Origin: Pardosa pseudoannulata
Taxonomy: Eukaryota > Arthropoda > Arachnida > Araneae > Lycosidae
DNA: 64,000 bases
Assembly (NCBI GenBank): GCA_032207245.1
Contig: CM063503.1
Coordinates: 63,136,230 to 63,200,229, forward strand
Direction: 5' to 3'
The notes below the pieces were generated by a model, which was given only the letters and a program-made list of their open reading frames with translations, was not told the origin of the DNA and did no database searches. Made by a program: the position numbers and the translations under genes. This document shows positions 46,495 to 59,739 of the stretch, one piece after another (the stretch's first letter is position 1; every line of letters begins with the position of its first letter).

Positions 46495-49290
46495 GGCAGT
46501 GGTTTGGGACCTGGGCGATGGTCTGCTGCTATGTAGTCTGTGATCTTAACATTGAAGGCCCTAATCCGTTGGCGATTGTAAACGGTTACCAGAAATCTTT
46601 CCCTGTTGTTATTTTGGACTTGGAAAAATTTGAGACTGAAAGCGATTGTGCATTGTTGAGATTTGTATATTAATAAAATCAACCGAAAGTAAGGGTTTGA
46701 ATTACTTATATTAACACTTTATTGTGAATGTTATTTACATGTTAACTATTAACTGACCTTTTTTTATTTTCCAGCATTTTTGTTTGAAAAAGCTGAAGAA
46801 TTTCATTTCTTTTTTGTTTGCGAATGTTCTAACGGATATTTTAAAATTACTTTTTCTGCTACATTTTACTTCTGTATTTGCAGGCTTTGCTAATAAGTAA
46901 CCTTTTTTTATAGCATTTTTGTTTGAAAAATAATTCCTATAAATATTAATTATGACATTCGGCCAATATTTAAATCCAGTCAACCGAATATAACGGTTTG
47001 AATTATTACCACTTTATTGCGAATATTATTTGCATGGTTTGCTAAAAACTGGTATTCTTTTTTTATTTTCTAGTTTTGTTTATTTGAAAAATCCAAAGAA
47101 TTTCATTACTTTTGTTAGCAAATGTTCTAACGGATATTTTAAAATTTCTTAAAATGATACATTTTGTTGTTATTTTTTGTATTTATGTGTTTTGCTAATA
47201 ACTGATTTTTTTCGTAACATTATTGTTTGTAAATATTAGTAAAAATTTTATTAATTTCTGTTTAGCAGATGTATATCTGTCAAACGTACATTTTAATTTG
47301 AGTTATATTTTGTTATTCTTTCCTCTATCTTATTTAAATTTAAATAATTTGTTTTCTTTTAGCTGTTTTATGAATTAGTTTATTAGGGTTGTAATACAGG
47401 GGAAAGGGGTTTATAAACTTTTTTATGCTCTTTCTATTTGTTTTTCTTAATATTTTCAGCTGTTGGAGCTGTGTTATTTGGATTAAATTATATAGGACTA
47501 CATATATATTGTATAGGACTCTCTAAGAAGACATGTATGATCTTTAAATCTTCAGAGGTAAGCAGTTTAAAATTGTATTTAATAAATTATTATATCAAGC
47601 TAAAACTTAAAAGATTCTGTGGTATTTTTATAAAAAAAATTTATACTTAAAATCATTTCTGTGTAATATGTGGCATAAAAATATTTATAATAAAGTAGAT
47701 TTTTTTTAATGTGAATGATTTATGTTCAAAGTGCTATTGGCAATTCCATTCTCTGCAAGTATTTAAATAAAGTGTTTTTCATCTAAATCAGCCCACTTAT
47801 TTTCAAATATTAATTTTTAAAGTATAAATTTTTTCTGTTAGATTAATTTTGCTCTTTATATGCATTCAAAACATACCTTTCACAGAAAACGGTTGAATCA
47901 TATTTGCTACAATTCACCTGAATAATATAAATAAATCACCTGACCAGTGAAATAATTTATTTATGGTTAAAATACTTATTTATGTAATTTATTTTATGGT
48001 CCTTAGGGCCATATTCACCAAAATCGGGGTATCCAGGATCAAATGACGGATTAGGGAATCTGTAGATCAGCGATAACATGCCGTTAACTGTGACTTAACT
48101 GCTGTCATATGCTCCATGAGTGGATTCCCCGATCTACCGATCAACTGGCACAAATTTATAAGCTATGTTTTGATTGGTCGGTGACCGAAGTCCTAACCCG
48201 GTTGCGTACGCATCGTGTTATTTATATGGCGAAAATCTCAAGTCTTTAGTTTATAGTATTCGGCGCAATATTATTAATTTTACTTATGCTAAAGTTATAT
48301 TATTTTTCCAAATCGTTCTAGTTAGCCAAAAATAATTCAAAGCATAGCATATTTAGCTCAGATTAAAATGTTATATTATACTTAAGATTTATTTTGATAA
48401 GAATTTAATGATTTTACAATTGACATTAATTTAATATAAATTTTTTACAATTGTGCATTACAAAATTTTCAACTGCTTTTTAAATCAAAATTTGTTTTGT
48501 TGATCACCTTTTCAATTATTTTCTTCTACACTTAAATTTATAAAGAAACCTTGCCAATATTATTCTCTTACTCTTATACACATCTTTACTTTTATTTATT
48601 ATTATTTTTTTATATTTTTAATGACATGAAAAGGCATTATGAAACTTCACATCTTGTTTTATCCAAATTTTAGTTCAGCAAAGCAGCTAAATCTTACTCA
48701 TTGATTTGGCATGGTTTGATTTTTTTTTTTTTTTAATTTTACATTGTATATATTACATTAATAAAGTACTGAAAGTTATACATTTTTAGTGAAAGTTATC
48801 AACACTTCTTTAAGACTATGAACTTATTTTGATATTCTTTAGCATTAATGGAAAATCAAATGTCCAACTTTTAGTATATTTTCTTTCCTGCTTTCCTTGA
48901 AGAAACTCTGTTCAAATATATTCCTTTTATTTTTCACCTTTAAGGTCATGAATACTAATAAAAATTTCTACTTACAACCTATTTAATTTATGACCTCTTC
49001 TATTCATCATTCTTTGAGGTTAATCAAAACAGTTTTAAATTTTTTAGAATGGGTTTAATGATTATACACATTTCTTGTAACATCATTATAGTTTAATTTT
49101 TAACCAATGTCTGATTTTAAAAAATTCCAAGAAATTCTAATAATTCATATAAAAAGATGATCAAATTAGCACAAAAAATATACTGATAATTTATCTGAAC
49201 TATCTGTATCATACTTTTATTTGTTTCTACAGTCTGAGAGTACATATTCAATTGTCATATTTAAGTTTCAGTTTAGTTAGCAGTTTAAAT
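46495..49290. repeat. Segmental duplication, copy A
   Basis: Matches 53551-56355 in direct orientation with few substitutions and small indels. It starts at ggcagtg and ends at cagtttaaat in both copies. It contains an exon-like ORF (47460-47557), an internal tandem repeat (units starting 46679 and 46980), and a GC-richer patch at 48003-48230. A stretch near 48630-48680 can be read as MKRHYETSHLVLSKF, reminiscent of a BED-type finger. Confidence 0.92.
47460..47557 (+). CDS. Exon-like ORF, copy A
   Basis: A pyrimidine-rich acceptor (tttttcttaatattttcag) precedes it and a donor (gtaagc) follows. The 98 bases read in phase VGAVLFGLNYIGLHIYCIGL and then SKKTCMIFKSSE. The first half is a plausible membrane-spanning helix. 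The same exon with both splice signals is in copy B. I do not recognise the family, and no neighbouring exon was found. Confidence 0.35.
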
Positions 49291-50820
49291 GCCACAGGAA
49301 CAACCACAGGAAAAGGCGGGAGGTTTCTTGTTTCAATTATGTAGGAATGGAGAAGGGATAGTCTCCCACCCCGAAATTCTTCTAAAAGCGTTTTCTTGGG
49401 AAAATGCCCACGTGTGTTTGTGCGAGAATGTTTTCTTTAAATGAAACCGCTTCGGTGGTCATAAAACTGGAAGGGCCGCAATCTGGCTTTACCCCCTGTT
49501 GTTGTACAGAGTATGCGTTGCAGTGATGATAGGCACTGTCCTTTTGTCTGCAGTCTCAACGTATCACTTACTTCCTGTTATAAATTGCGTTGTGCGGGTC
49601 ATCTGCTCTTCAACAGTCTTTCTAGGAGATCTTTTCTTTTGTTGCTCTGGGCTATTTGAGATCTGATTCAGATAACTGAACAAAACATAAAAATAGACGA
49701 TTGCTATCGCTTTGTTAATGTACATTTAGGTTATATGTGTACAAATTCAAAGAGAAAATTTAGCTGGTAAACATAAATAAGGATCTGCGATTTGTAAGTA
49801 ATTTTTTCATAGGAATGTATAAAGTAGAGAATAAGCAATAATTAAGTAGGAACTTATGTATAATAAGAAGATTGTATATAATGGAACATAAAAAAAGCAA
49901 GTTTAATCAATCATGAATTTTAATCTTTAAATCTAAAACATTCAAAACTACCATGTATAAGCATGGGAATAAGTCAAATAGTTAGGCTAAAAATCAAAAT
50001 GAAATTAATGAAGGTTATTCGTGTAACAGATCAAGATATCATCTACATAAGATATGTAAGTTCATTTATGGGGAGGTTCCTATTTCATAATGATGTAAAA
50101 ATGAGCCTGCATTTTAGTTTTAAAATAACATCTTAATGAAAGTACCTTTATGAATTTAATCAAAATAGCTTACTGAGTATTAACTCTATACTTATGATTG
50201 GAACATTAATAATCATCTTACTCATGAAAAACTACTAGAGCAAGTATGAATATTTTTAATTATGTGCATAAATTGACGCTCCCCTAAAAAGTTACTTGCA
50301 AGAATTTTAAAAATAAAATTAAGATAGGTGTATTATTTATGTTTTTAAAATTTTAATCTCCTGCTTTTAACCGCGGAAAACTGCGTTTAAAGCAATTACT
50401 TGGGATGACGTCACATTGCTAGAAATATTGCTTCTTTCACTTAGTTATGATGCGATAAATTAAAAAGTTAATCGTTTGCATTTAACCAGGGAAAATAATG
50501 CTTGGAATAATGACATAAAATGCTCGAAAAAGGGGGAAGGAATGGATTTCGAACGTTAAAAATTTACGAAAACCTTCCTAGGGATATACCTAAGAATTTC
50601 CCAAATTTTCACGACGATTGGATGCATGGTTTTTGAGTCTATCGAGTACAGACAGACAGAAATTCATTTATATATATATAGACTAGCTGCTTCGCACCCA
50701 GCCTTCAGTCTGGGTTTTCAAATATTTGAAGAGAGAAACAAATGAAAGCGAAAAGTGAAATCTCAGCAATGTTGTCGATTTTACATTTATAATTGCTGGA
50801 TGGTCTAAGTACATTGGTAC
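49291..50820. other. Unassigned, with an old retroelement-like end
   Basis: 49291-49570 is a GC-richer non-coding patch. Around 50580-50690 runs ttttcacgacgattggatgc..., then acagacagacagaaattcat and a (TA) run. That arrangement is common at 3' ends of arthropod non-LTR elements, but no reverse transcriptase is here. 50696-50715 has a small stem, cccag...ctggg. Confidence 0.35.
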
Positions 50821-51430
50821 ATTGTATTTTTGTTAGATTTTTATTTACTGTGGCTTGTTGTTGTTGTGGGGTGGGTTATGGTGGATTGTTTTGGTTTGTT
50901 AGGATGGTTTGTTTTGTATTTATATGTTGATTGTTTTGTTTTGATTTTTGTTGTTGTTTGGTTTGGGGTTTTTTTTTGGTTACTTTTGTTCTGGTTTTTT
51001 GTTTTGTGGGGTATTGGGTTGTAGTATTTTGTTTGTGTGTGGTTTAGGCTGGGGTTGGTTTTTTTTGTTTTGAGTTTTGTGTCTATGTTTTTAGGTGTTT
51101 TCTTTTGGGTAGTTTTAATGGTTAAGGGTGTTTAGTTGTTTTTGTTTTTCACATTTGTTTTAAATGTTCTTTGTTTGAGTTGTTTCAATTGGTTGGGTTT
51201 GTACTTTTTGGGTGTGTTTTTTTAGGTTTTGGGGAATATTGGGGTCTGAGGTTTGTGTGGTGGTTTGGTGTGATTGGGTATTGTTTTTGGTTTGAATATT
51301 TTTTTGGTGTGTGGTTGGTTGGTTTATGGTGTGTTGGGGGTGATTTTATTGTGTTTGGTTTGAGTTGTGAGTTGGGGTTGTGGTGGGTTTTATATATTTG
51401 GGGTGTGTATTATATTGTTTGTTCCTAGTG
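50821..51430 (+). other. Extreme G+T tract, nearly devoid of C
   Basis: In 50821-51420 I count 13 C and about 59 A in 600 bases; the rest is G and T. The boundaries are sharp on the left (ordinary AT-rich DNA just before 50820) and more gradual on the right, where C stays rare to about 51660. There is no simple repeat unit. Because stop codons need A, long open frames appear (50830-51024, 51171-51428) that encode only W, F, V, G, L and Y. They are a product of composition, not a gene. Confidence 0.9.
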
Positions 51431-52452
51431 TTTTTTATATCGTTATATTTTTTTATGGTGGTAATTGACATGTATGGTTGTTGGGTGTTGTGTGTTGAAG
51501 TTGTAATAATTTTAGTATTTATGTTAATTGTTTGGATAAGAATTTAAAATATTAATATTGTAGATAGTAATATTTAAGGTCTTAAATATAATATTATATA
51601 GATATATAAGATATTAATAATTTTAAATAATAAGTCGTTTATTGACGATGATAGAATATTACAAAAGATATTTTTAATAATTTGATGTTTAATTTATACT
51701 TTTCTTTTAGATATATAAAGTGCAGTTGGTAATAATTCCAATTCCACGACTTTTTTTAATGCAGGAGTCAAATTTCAAAATACTTTGGAGAGTAATATTT
51801 ATGTACTGTTCTGAATGAGCTAATTCATTTTCGAGATTGAATGTCTTTTAGTACTAATATTTTACATACATAAAAATTAAACTTTAAACAAAACCTATGA
51901 TGATAATTTTTTTAAGAAATGGCAATTGTGAAATTTAAAATAAAATTGATAGAACATTGAGAATTTGTAATTATTGAAGATAAAAATCACGCCAATATAG
52001 AACAGGAAAAAATACTAACTTCTTAAAAAATATGAAAGTAATATAATGATTTACATATTTTGATGAAGTAAAAAATTTAGCTATTAAAACTAAATTGATT
52101 TTGATACTGGGATATTTCAAAGAGAAAAAGTTATTGCGTATGACAAATAGTTGTAACTATAGGCAATAAATGGCACCACTCATTACATATTTTAATTAAT
52201 ATACTTTTAACTGAGTGTAATTACGGTATTTTAATGGTGGAAACAAAATTTTCGGAAAAAGTATACGCTAATAAATTTGGAAATTTTCGAATTCGAATCA
52301 CCTCTATATCTATCATGTATTTGATAGCCAATATTTAAAAATTGGATCCCAAGAAGGATATTTCGGTCAACATCTAAGAGTAAAATTCATCCGAAGTAGT
52401 TTTTCATTTTGATTGATGTAACCATAATTTTATTTCCTAAATAATCGTTTAT

Positions 52453-52456
<4 letters not shown>

Positions 52457-52505
<49 letters not shown>
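52457..52505. repeat. (AT)n microsatellite
   Basis: About 48 bp of AT alternation. Confidence 0.95.
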
Positions 52506-52507
<2 letters not shown>

Positions 52508-52560
52508 CCAGAAATATATATGAATTAACCGGAAATTCACGAATCTTACTCATGTAATGG

Positions 52561-52703
52561 GCCGAACAATAACCAAATGGTTAGGGCGCTGATTTTCTGT
52601 AAAGTTGGAATCCCATTGCTATTTTAAAGCAGTAGGTCCAGTAGCAGTAAATATGTTTAATGAGCCTTGTGTCTTAAACACTCATATAAAAACAGAAACC
52701 AAA
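52561..52703 (+). mobile_element. tRNA-derived SINE copy 7 (worn)
   Basis: It keeps gccgaacaataaccaaatgg and ttagggcgct of the head, then gttggaatccca (B box) and agcagtaggtcc. The tail is hardly recognisable and the ttcgtagccgttcgg body is missing. Confidence 0.6.
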
Positions 52704-53550
52704 GATCATTGCTCAACTGAAGTAAAAAAAAAAATTAAAATTATTAAAAAATATAATTGCTGAGTCCTGTAGATGATATGTTATTTAAGATGATTAGTAA
52801 GGTGATTAGAATGACCGTTCCCATTTTTTTAAAGTGAAAAATAATCTATTCATTCCTCGTCACGGTATCCATTTGCATAATAATAATAATTTAGAAAATT
52901 TAAAATATCCTTTGATTTCTACAAGGAATAGGGAAATTAGTTTTTTTAAGCTTTTGATTAACATTTGAAATTCTTAAACGAATTAAATTACTTTATTAAA
53001 GGAACATATAACATTAATTACTTTTGTCCATTATGTAGTTTTAGTTTACAATATCTCATGCATATTATTTGTATAAGAGTCGCATTATTCGATCAATAAA
53101 TTAAAGTAGAACTGTATGTTAGAACTGTAAGATTTTAATTTCTAATTTAGTTATAGGGAAATTAGTTGGAACAAATTAACTTTATATTCAAATACGTGTG
53201 TTGGAATCCCAGATAAGATTTAGTTCTATAACTTTTAGTCGACATATTAAAATATATTAAAATACTGAAATATTAAACACCGCCAAACAGAAGATGAATT
53301 CCGGTTACACCGCCAAACAGAAGTTGCCGTACCAGAAAAAAAAAATCTATCACCTGATGAAAATTGTTTTGGCGAAATATCGGCGAAAATATACTCCTCA
53401 CTGAGAAAGTGACGTTACAGATATCTGGACCAATCGTAGACGAGATGAATAAGGTTGCCAGCATGGTTACCTTATTTCAATACACATCACCCAATACACC
53501 ACCAAAAAGCGCCAAGATAACCGCCAACCCCCCAGATTTACAGGTCAGCC

Positions 53551-56355
53551 GGCAGTGATCTGGGACCTTGGCGATGGTCTGCTGCTATGTAGTCTATGAT
53601 CTTACATTGAAGGGCCTAATCCGTTGGCGATTCTAAAGGTTACCAGAAATCTTTCCCTGTTGTCGTTTTGGACTTGGAAAATTTTGAGACTGAAAACGAC
53701 TGTGCTTTGTTGAGATTTGTATATAAATAAAATCAACCGAAAGTAAGGGTTTGAATTACTTATATTAACACTTTATTGCGAAAATTATTTACATGTTAGC
53801 TATTAATTGATTTTTTTATTATTATCCAGCATTTTTATTTGAAAAAGCAGAATTTCATTTCTTTTTTGTTTGCGAATGTTCTAACGGATATTTTAAAATT
53901 ACTTTTTCTGCTACATTTTACTTCTGTATTTGCAGGCTTTGCTAATAAGTAACCTTTTTTTATAGCATTTTTGTTTGAAAAATAATTCCTATAAATATTA
54001 ATTATGACATTCGGCCAATATTTAAATCCAGTCAACCGAATATAACGGTTTGAATTATTACCACTTTATTGCGAATATTATTTGCATGGTTTGCTAAAAA
54101 CTGGTATTCTTTTTTTATTTTCTAGTTTTGTTTATTTGAAAAATCCAAAGAATTTCATTACTTTTGTTAGCAAATGTTCTAACAGATATTTTAAAATTTC
54201 TTAAAATGATACATTTTGTTGTTATTTTTTGTATTTATGTGTTTTGCTAATAACTGATTTTTTTTCGTAACATTATTGTTTGTAAATATTAGTAAAAAAT
54301 TTTATTAATTTCTGTTTAGCAGATGTATATCTGTCAAACGTACATTTTAATTTGAGTTATATTTTGTTATTCTTTCCTCTATCTTATTTAAATTTAAATA
54401 ATTTGTTTTCTTTTAGCTGTTTTATGAATTAGTTTATTAGGGTTGTAATACAGGGGAAAGGGGTTTATAAACTTTTTTATGCTCTTTCTATTTGTTTTTC
54501 TTAATATTTTCAGCTGTTGGAGCTGTATTATTTGGATTAAATTATATAGGACTACATATATATTGTATAGGACTCTCTAAGAAGAAATGTATGATCTTTA
54601 AATCTTCAGAGGTAAGCAGTTTAAAATTCACATTTAATAAATTATTATACCAAGCTAAAACTTAAAAGATTCTATGGCATTTTTTTTTTAAATTTATACT
54701 TAAAATCATTTCTGTGTAATATGTGGCATAAAAATTTTTATAATAAAATAGATTTTTTTTTAATGTGAATGATTTATGTACTAAGTGCTATTGGCAATTC
54801 CATTCTCTGCAAGTATTTAAATCAAGTGTTTTTCATCTATATCACCCCAGTTATTTTCAAATATAAATTTTTAAAGTATAAATTTTTTCTGTTAGATTAA
54901 TTTTGCTCTTTATATGCATTCAAAACATACCTTTCACAGAAAACGGATGAATCATATTTGCTACAATTCACCTGAATAATATAAATAAATCACCTGACCA
55001 GTGAAATAATTTATTTATGGTTAAAATACTTATTTATGTAATTTATTTTATGGTCCTTAGGGCCATATTCACCAAAATCGGGGTATCCAGGATCAAATGA
55101 CGGATTAGGGAATCTGTAGATCAGCGATAACATGCCGTTAACTGTGACTTAACTGCTGTCATATGCTCCATGAGTGGATTCCCCGATCTACCGATCAACT
55201 GGCAAAAATTTGTAAGCTATGTTTTGATTGGTCGGTGACCGAATTCCTAACCCGGTTGCGTACGCATCGTGTTATTTATATGGCGAAAATCTCAAGTCTT
55301 TAGTTTATAGTATTCGGCGCAATATTATTAATTTTACTTATGCTAAAGTTAATATATAATTTTTCCAAATCACTCTAGTTAGCCAAAAATAATTCAAAGC
55401 TTGGCATATTTAGCTAGTATTAAAATTTTATATTATACAAAAGATTTATTTTGATAACAATTTAATGATTTTACAATTGACATTATTTTAATTTTAATCT
55501 AAATTTTTTTACAATTATGTATTACGTAATTTTCAACTGCTTTTTTTTAATCAAAATTTGTGTTGTTGATCACCTTTTTAATTAAATTTCTTCTAAACTT
55601 AAATTTAAAAAAAAACCTTGCCAATATTATTCTCTTACTCTTATACATATCTTTACTTTTATTTATTATTATTTTTTTATATTTTTAATGACATGAAAAG
55701 GCATTATGAAACTTCACATCTTGTTTTATCCAAATTTTATTTCAGCAAAGCAGCTAAATCTTACTCATTGATTTGGCATGGTTTGATTTTTTTTTTTTTT
55801 TTTTATTTTACATTGTATATATTACATTAATAAAGTACTGAAAGTTATACATTTTTAGTGAAAGTTGTCAACACTTCTTTAAGACTATGAACTTATTTTG
55901 ATATTCTTTAGCATTAATGGAAAATCAAATGTCCAACTTTTAGTATATTTTCTTTCCTGCTTTCCTTGATGAAACTCTGTTCAAATATATTCCTTTTATT
56001 TTTCACCTTTAAGGTCATGAATACTAATAAAAATTTCTACTTACATCCTATTTAATTTATGACCTCTTCTATTCATCATTCTTTTAGGTTAATCAAAACA
56101 GTTTTAAATTTTTTAGAATGTGTTTAATGATTATACACTTTTCTTGTAACATCATTATAGTTTAATTTTTAACCAATGTCTGATTTTAAAAAATTCCAAG
56201 AAATTCTAATAATTCATATAAAAAGATGATCAAATTAGCTAAAAAAATACACTGATAATTTATCTGAACTATCTGTATCATACTTTTATTTGTTTCTACA
56301 GTCTGAGAGTACATATTCAATTGTCATATTTAAGTTTCAGTTTAGCAGTTTAAAT
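53551..56355. repeat. Segmental duplication, copy B
   Basis: Direct repeat of 46495-49290, offset about 7.06 kb. It carries the same internal tandem repeat (units near 53733 and 54032), exon-like ORF (54514-54611) and GC-richer patch. The left and right flanks differ from those of copy A, so the edges are real breakpoints. Confidence 0.92.
54514..54611 (+). CDS. Exon-like ORF, copy B
   Basis: Same 98-base exon as 47460-47557 with the same acceptor and donor. It has one silent change (GTG to GTA) and one Thr-to-Lys change (ACA to AAA). Both copies stay open and keep their splice sites, while the surrounding non-coding sequence has also changed little, so the conservation is not by itself evidence of use. 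Confidence 0.33.
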
Positions 56356-56478
56356 TATTTAGTATATAAAATTAACAAAATCTAACAAATATTTTACAGT
56401 AAATTTTTAATTAGAGTGATACAAATTCCAAAGTTAGAAAAAAAATATTCCAAAGTTATAAATAAAAATATTAAAGTA

Positions 56479-56855
56479 ATGTATAAAGAAATATAGAAAT
56501 GCTTCTGTAACTTTTTATAGCAAAGGGAAAAAACACTCAAATAGCATTTGCTTACATTCTCTATAGCAATATTCATCAAGTATTTATCTAGCTTTTCCAG
56601 TGTCAAAACATTTTATGAACTAAAATATTCAAGCCCTTTTTTATGTAAAATGTTTTTTCTGATAACAATGTATAAAGTAAATATATAAAGAAATGTATAA
56701 AGTAATATAGACTGCTTTAACTCATTATAGCCCAAAAAAACACTCAAATAAATACTGCTTAAATTCTTTATAGCAGCATTCATCAAGTATCCATCTAGCT
56801 TTCCATTGTCAAAACATTTTATGAACTAAAATAAAATGTTCAAGCCATGTTTATA
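56479..56855. repeat. Diverged tandem duplication, period about 214 bp
   Basis: Units start at 56479 and 56693. They share gtataaag, cactcaaata, attcatcaagtat and tcaaaacattttatgaacta, with scattered differences. Confidence 0.8.
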
Positions 56856-57996
56856 TAAATATTTTTTTGTGACAAGAACAAACTATGTATATGCTTCTGT
56901 GCACTATTAGAAGCATTTAATTTTGTACGAAACAATAAATCTTATCACATTGTGTTTAGATAAAACAATTTTTTGTTTGCAAGAAAGAACTTACAAGCAA
57001 CTAATGTCCCTCAAAAGTTGTAAAATTCACAGCATAAACAATGCTTATATTTCCTTTAGAAGAGTTATTTTATTTCTTAAAAAATATACACACATATACA
57101 TATACTGTTATAATAATGTTATAACAAAAAATCATCTCCTTTACAGTATAATAATAAAATTTTATAAAATAGATTAACAACCGAACCTTGAAAAATGGAA
57201 TATCTGATATTATTACACAAGTAACTCTTCTAAATTGAGTACTATATTAATAGGACATTTGCAAAAATACAAATTTGAAGGTGTGCTGCATTTGTTCAGA
57301 AGAAAAAAGTATCTTGATGGATAGTTATAGAAAGAATTAAGGTATATGATTTTTTTTTTCCTAAAATGAAATGCCTGCAATAAAAAAGTTCTAAAATATT
57401 ATAGCTTAATTAAATTAATAAGAAAGGAAGGAGAGAAAATATTTAAATGAAACATGAAATGAATGCAAACTATATCATGTAAGGTTTGAACAAGTACAAC
57501 TGTCACATTGTTAAAAGCTGCCTTTTATTGTGTCTCTTAACATGATTAACAACAAACTTTAACAAAAGTGAACGACTTACAAATATTTCTGTTAGAAATA
57601 ATTTTTGCTAAAAGTTTTTACAAGAATAACTCAAAATAATTTTATTTAGTTTCACAGCTATATAGTTGTCAAATCTTGTAAACTCACTTTCTATAAATCG
57701 AATGAGTTGAAATTTTACATAAATGTGTAACTCTGATGCTAATGCAACTTCCTAGCAACATGGAGCTGATTTCTTAATTGAGAAGGAGGTCGAAGGACTT
57801 ATGAATTGTTTCCTCATATGCCCATATACCAAAAATAAAATATCTATTTACATTTATGTGCACTATTATACTTCTTTAATGAAACAAAATGAGAATTATC
57901 ATTAATACATTAATTTAGGTTGATTTAAAAAAAATTGTTAGAGCTAACATCTATAACAACTGAAATCTGTTATTTTCCAGGTTTTACCCTTTCTTA

Positions 57997-58183
<187 letters not shown>

Positions 58184-58360
58184 ATAGGCATATAAATGTA
58201 CACAAATTTCATGTAAATTTTTTAGTCGTAATTACCTGTTAGATAATCAAAAATATATTGTGAATGAACAATTATGATGAATATGAAATAACATGTTTTT
58301 AATTATGTACACAGTTAAAATAATATAATTATGAGACATGGCTGTTAATTTTGAATTATC

Positions 58361-59506
58361 GGCTTGATTGAACGAGTGGGTCCCCCCTGCCAAATGGGCG
58401 ATAACGCGCCTATTTTGGTAACCCCATCTACTTTCTCCTCTCCTCGCCGTGTTTTAATCATGTGCTCTCGTCACGCTTCTCTTTTTTTGAGTATGAATTG
58501 CGCCTCTTTCTGATTGGCTGATAAATAGTTTAATTTGAAATGCGCCTCTTTCTCATTGGCTTACAAATAATTTGAATTCATTGGTTCTTTGACCAACGGC
58601 AATTTGTTTTAAAAATTTAAATAAGTTAAATTCGTTTTTCAACCATTTTACCGTTGGATGTCCTTGAATGCACACGTGGATTGTTTCACCTTTTGATTTT
58701 GTTCCATTCCCTATGAGTGAAAGCTACTGGTGGTAAGATTAAGGAAAGTAAATTAAGTATTATAGACATACTTAAATTTACTTAAATAAAAACCATACTG
58801 AAGGTCTTTTTCGAGCCTTCTTATCTTGCGTAAAGACCCTATATGCACCACCTAACTGCCGATGAAGAGGTGCATCCACGGAATGAAGTAAGTGTTTTAG
58901 TTATTTTATTTTAAAGGGATATTTTACTTTGTTTTCGGCACAAATTCTTTCGTGTGCATCGAGGGAAGGTTTGGATCATTTGTGTTGCTTTTTAATGAAG
59001 GGGGATAGATTTAAGCATTAGTTTTCTATATGTTGTTAGTATGAGTTTATTAAATTGTTTTTTATTAAAGAAGAGTAAATATCGCATTAAATTTATACTC
59101 AAATCTTTTAGATGAATAGCAAATACATTTACGGGAGGTCTACGGGGACGGAGCCCCCCCTCCTTAATTTAAAAACATTTTTTTTACATTAATATAAATA
59201 AAAAAGATTGACATTAAAAAAATTTACCAAAATTTGATCCAACAAATTTTTCAAAATTACTATTTTAATATATTTTGCAAATTTTAAAACAGAATTTAAG
59301 CCATTTGTTAAGATTAATTGAGCTATTGTTATATTTTCATTTCCCGAGCTTTCAATTAGTATAGCTATGTCATTCCCGGCGAAAATCCACTCCCGCTCAT
59401 CAGGTCAGGCTTGAGGTTGCCACGCAAAAGGTTTCGTGCTTGGCGCTCTTGGCGGGAGTTAAAAATCGCCAAATAGAGCAGGGGGACCCGATTCTTCAGT
59501 AGTACC
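58361..59506. mobile_element. Unassigned DNA transposon, 1.15 kb
   Basis: An exact 8-bp TSD, gaattatc, lies at 58353-58360 and 59507-59514. The ends are imperfectly inverted: ggcttgattgaacgagtggg then tcccccctgc on the left; reverse complement of the right ggtactactgaagaatcggg then tccccctgc. Inside is a near-tandem gcgcctctttctgattggct repeat (58500 and 58544), with ccaat-like boxes, and a donor-like aagtaagtg at about 58886. No transposase is readable. An 8-bp TSD fits hAT, P or Merlin; the GG ends do not look like hAT. Confidence 0.75.
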
Positions 59507-59739
59507 GAATTATCAAAGTACAGTAATTTGTAAATGTACATTCTGTAAACTGACAACTGTATTATATAAATAAAGTTGCTGGGTATATGATGAAAAAAAA
59601 TCTTACAAACATCAGATGAATTTTCTAACTGACCTGGAAGAATTTAATAAGAATATTAATGTATATAATGTATATTTTCTCAAAGTTGGATTCATTGATA
59701 TGTGTTAAGTATTACATTAACATGTAATAAAAGTATATA

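Larger units (their letters stand above)
51431..53550. other. Unassigned between the tract and copy B
   Basis: AT-rich. It holds an (AT)n run at 52457-52505 and a worn SINE at 52561-52703. At 53276-53322 a short phrase, caccgccaaacagaag, occurs twice. Confidence 0.45.

Noticed and set aside
48630..48690. A BED-finger gene (MKRHYETSHLVLSKF)
   Set aside because: Only about 15 residues resemble a hAT-type finger; upstream is plain AT-rich sequence, so at most a transposon scrap.
50830..51428. Two open frames (64 and 85 codons) resembling membrane proteins
   Set aside because: They are in the G+T tract; lack of A removes stop codons and the residues are those coded by G/T codons.
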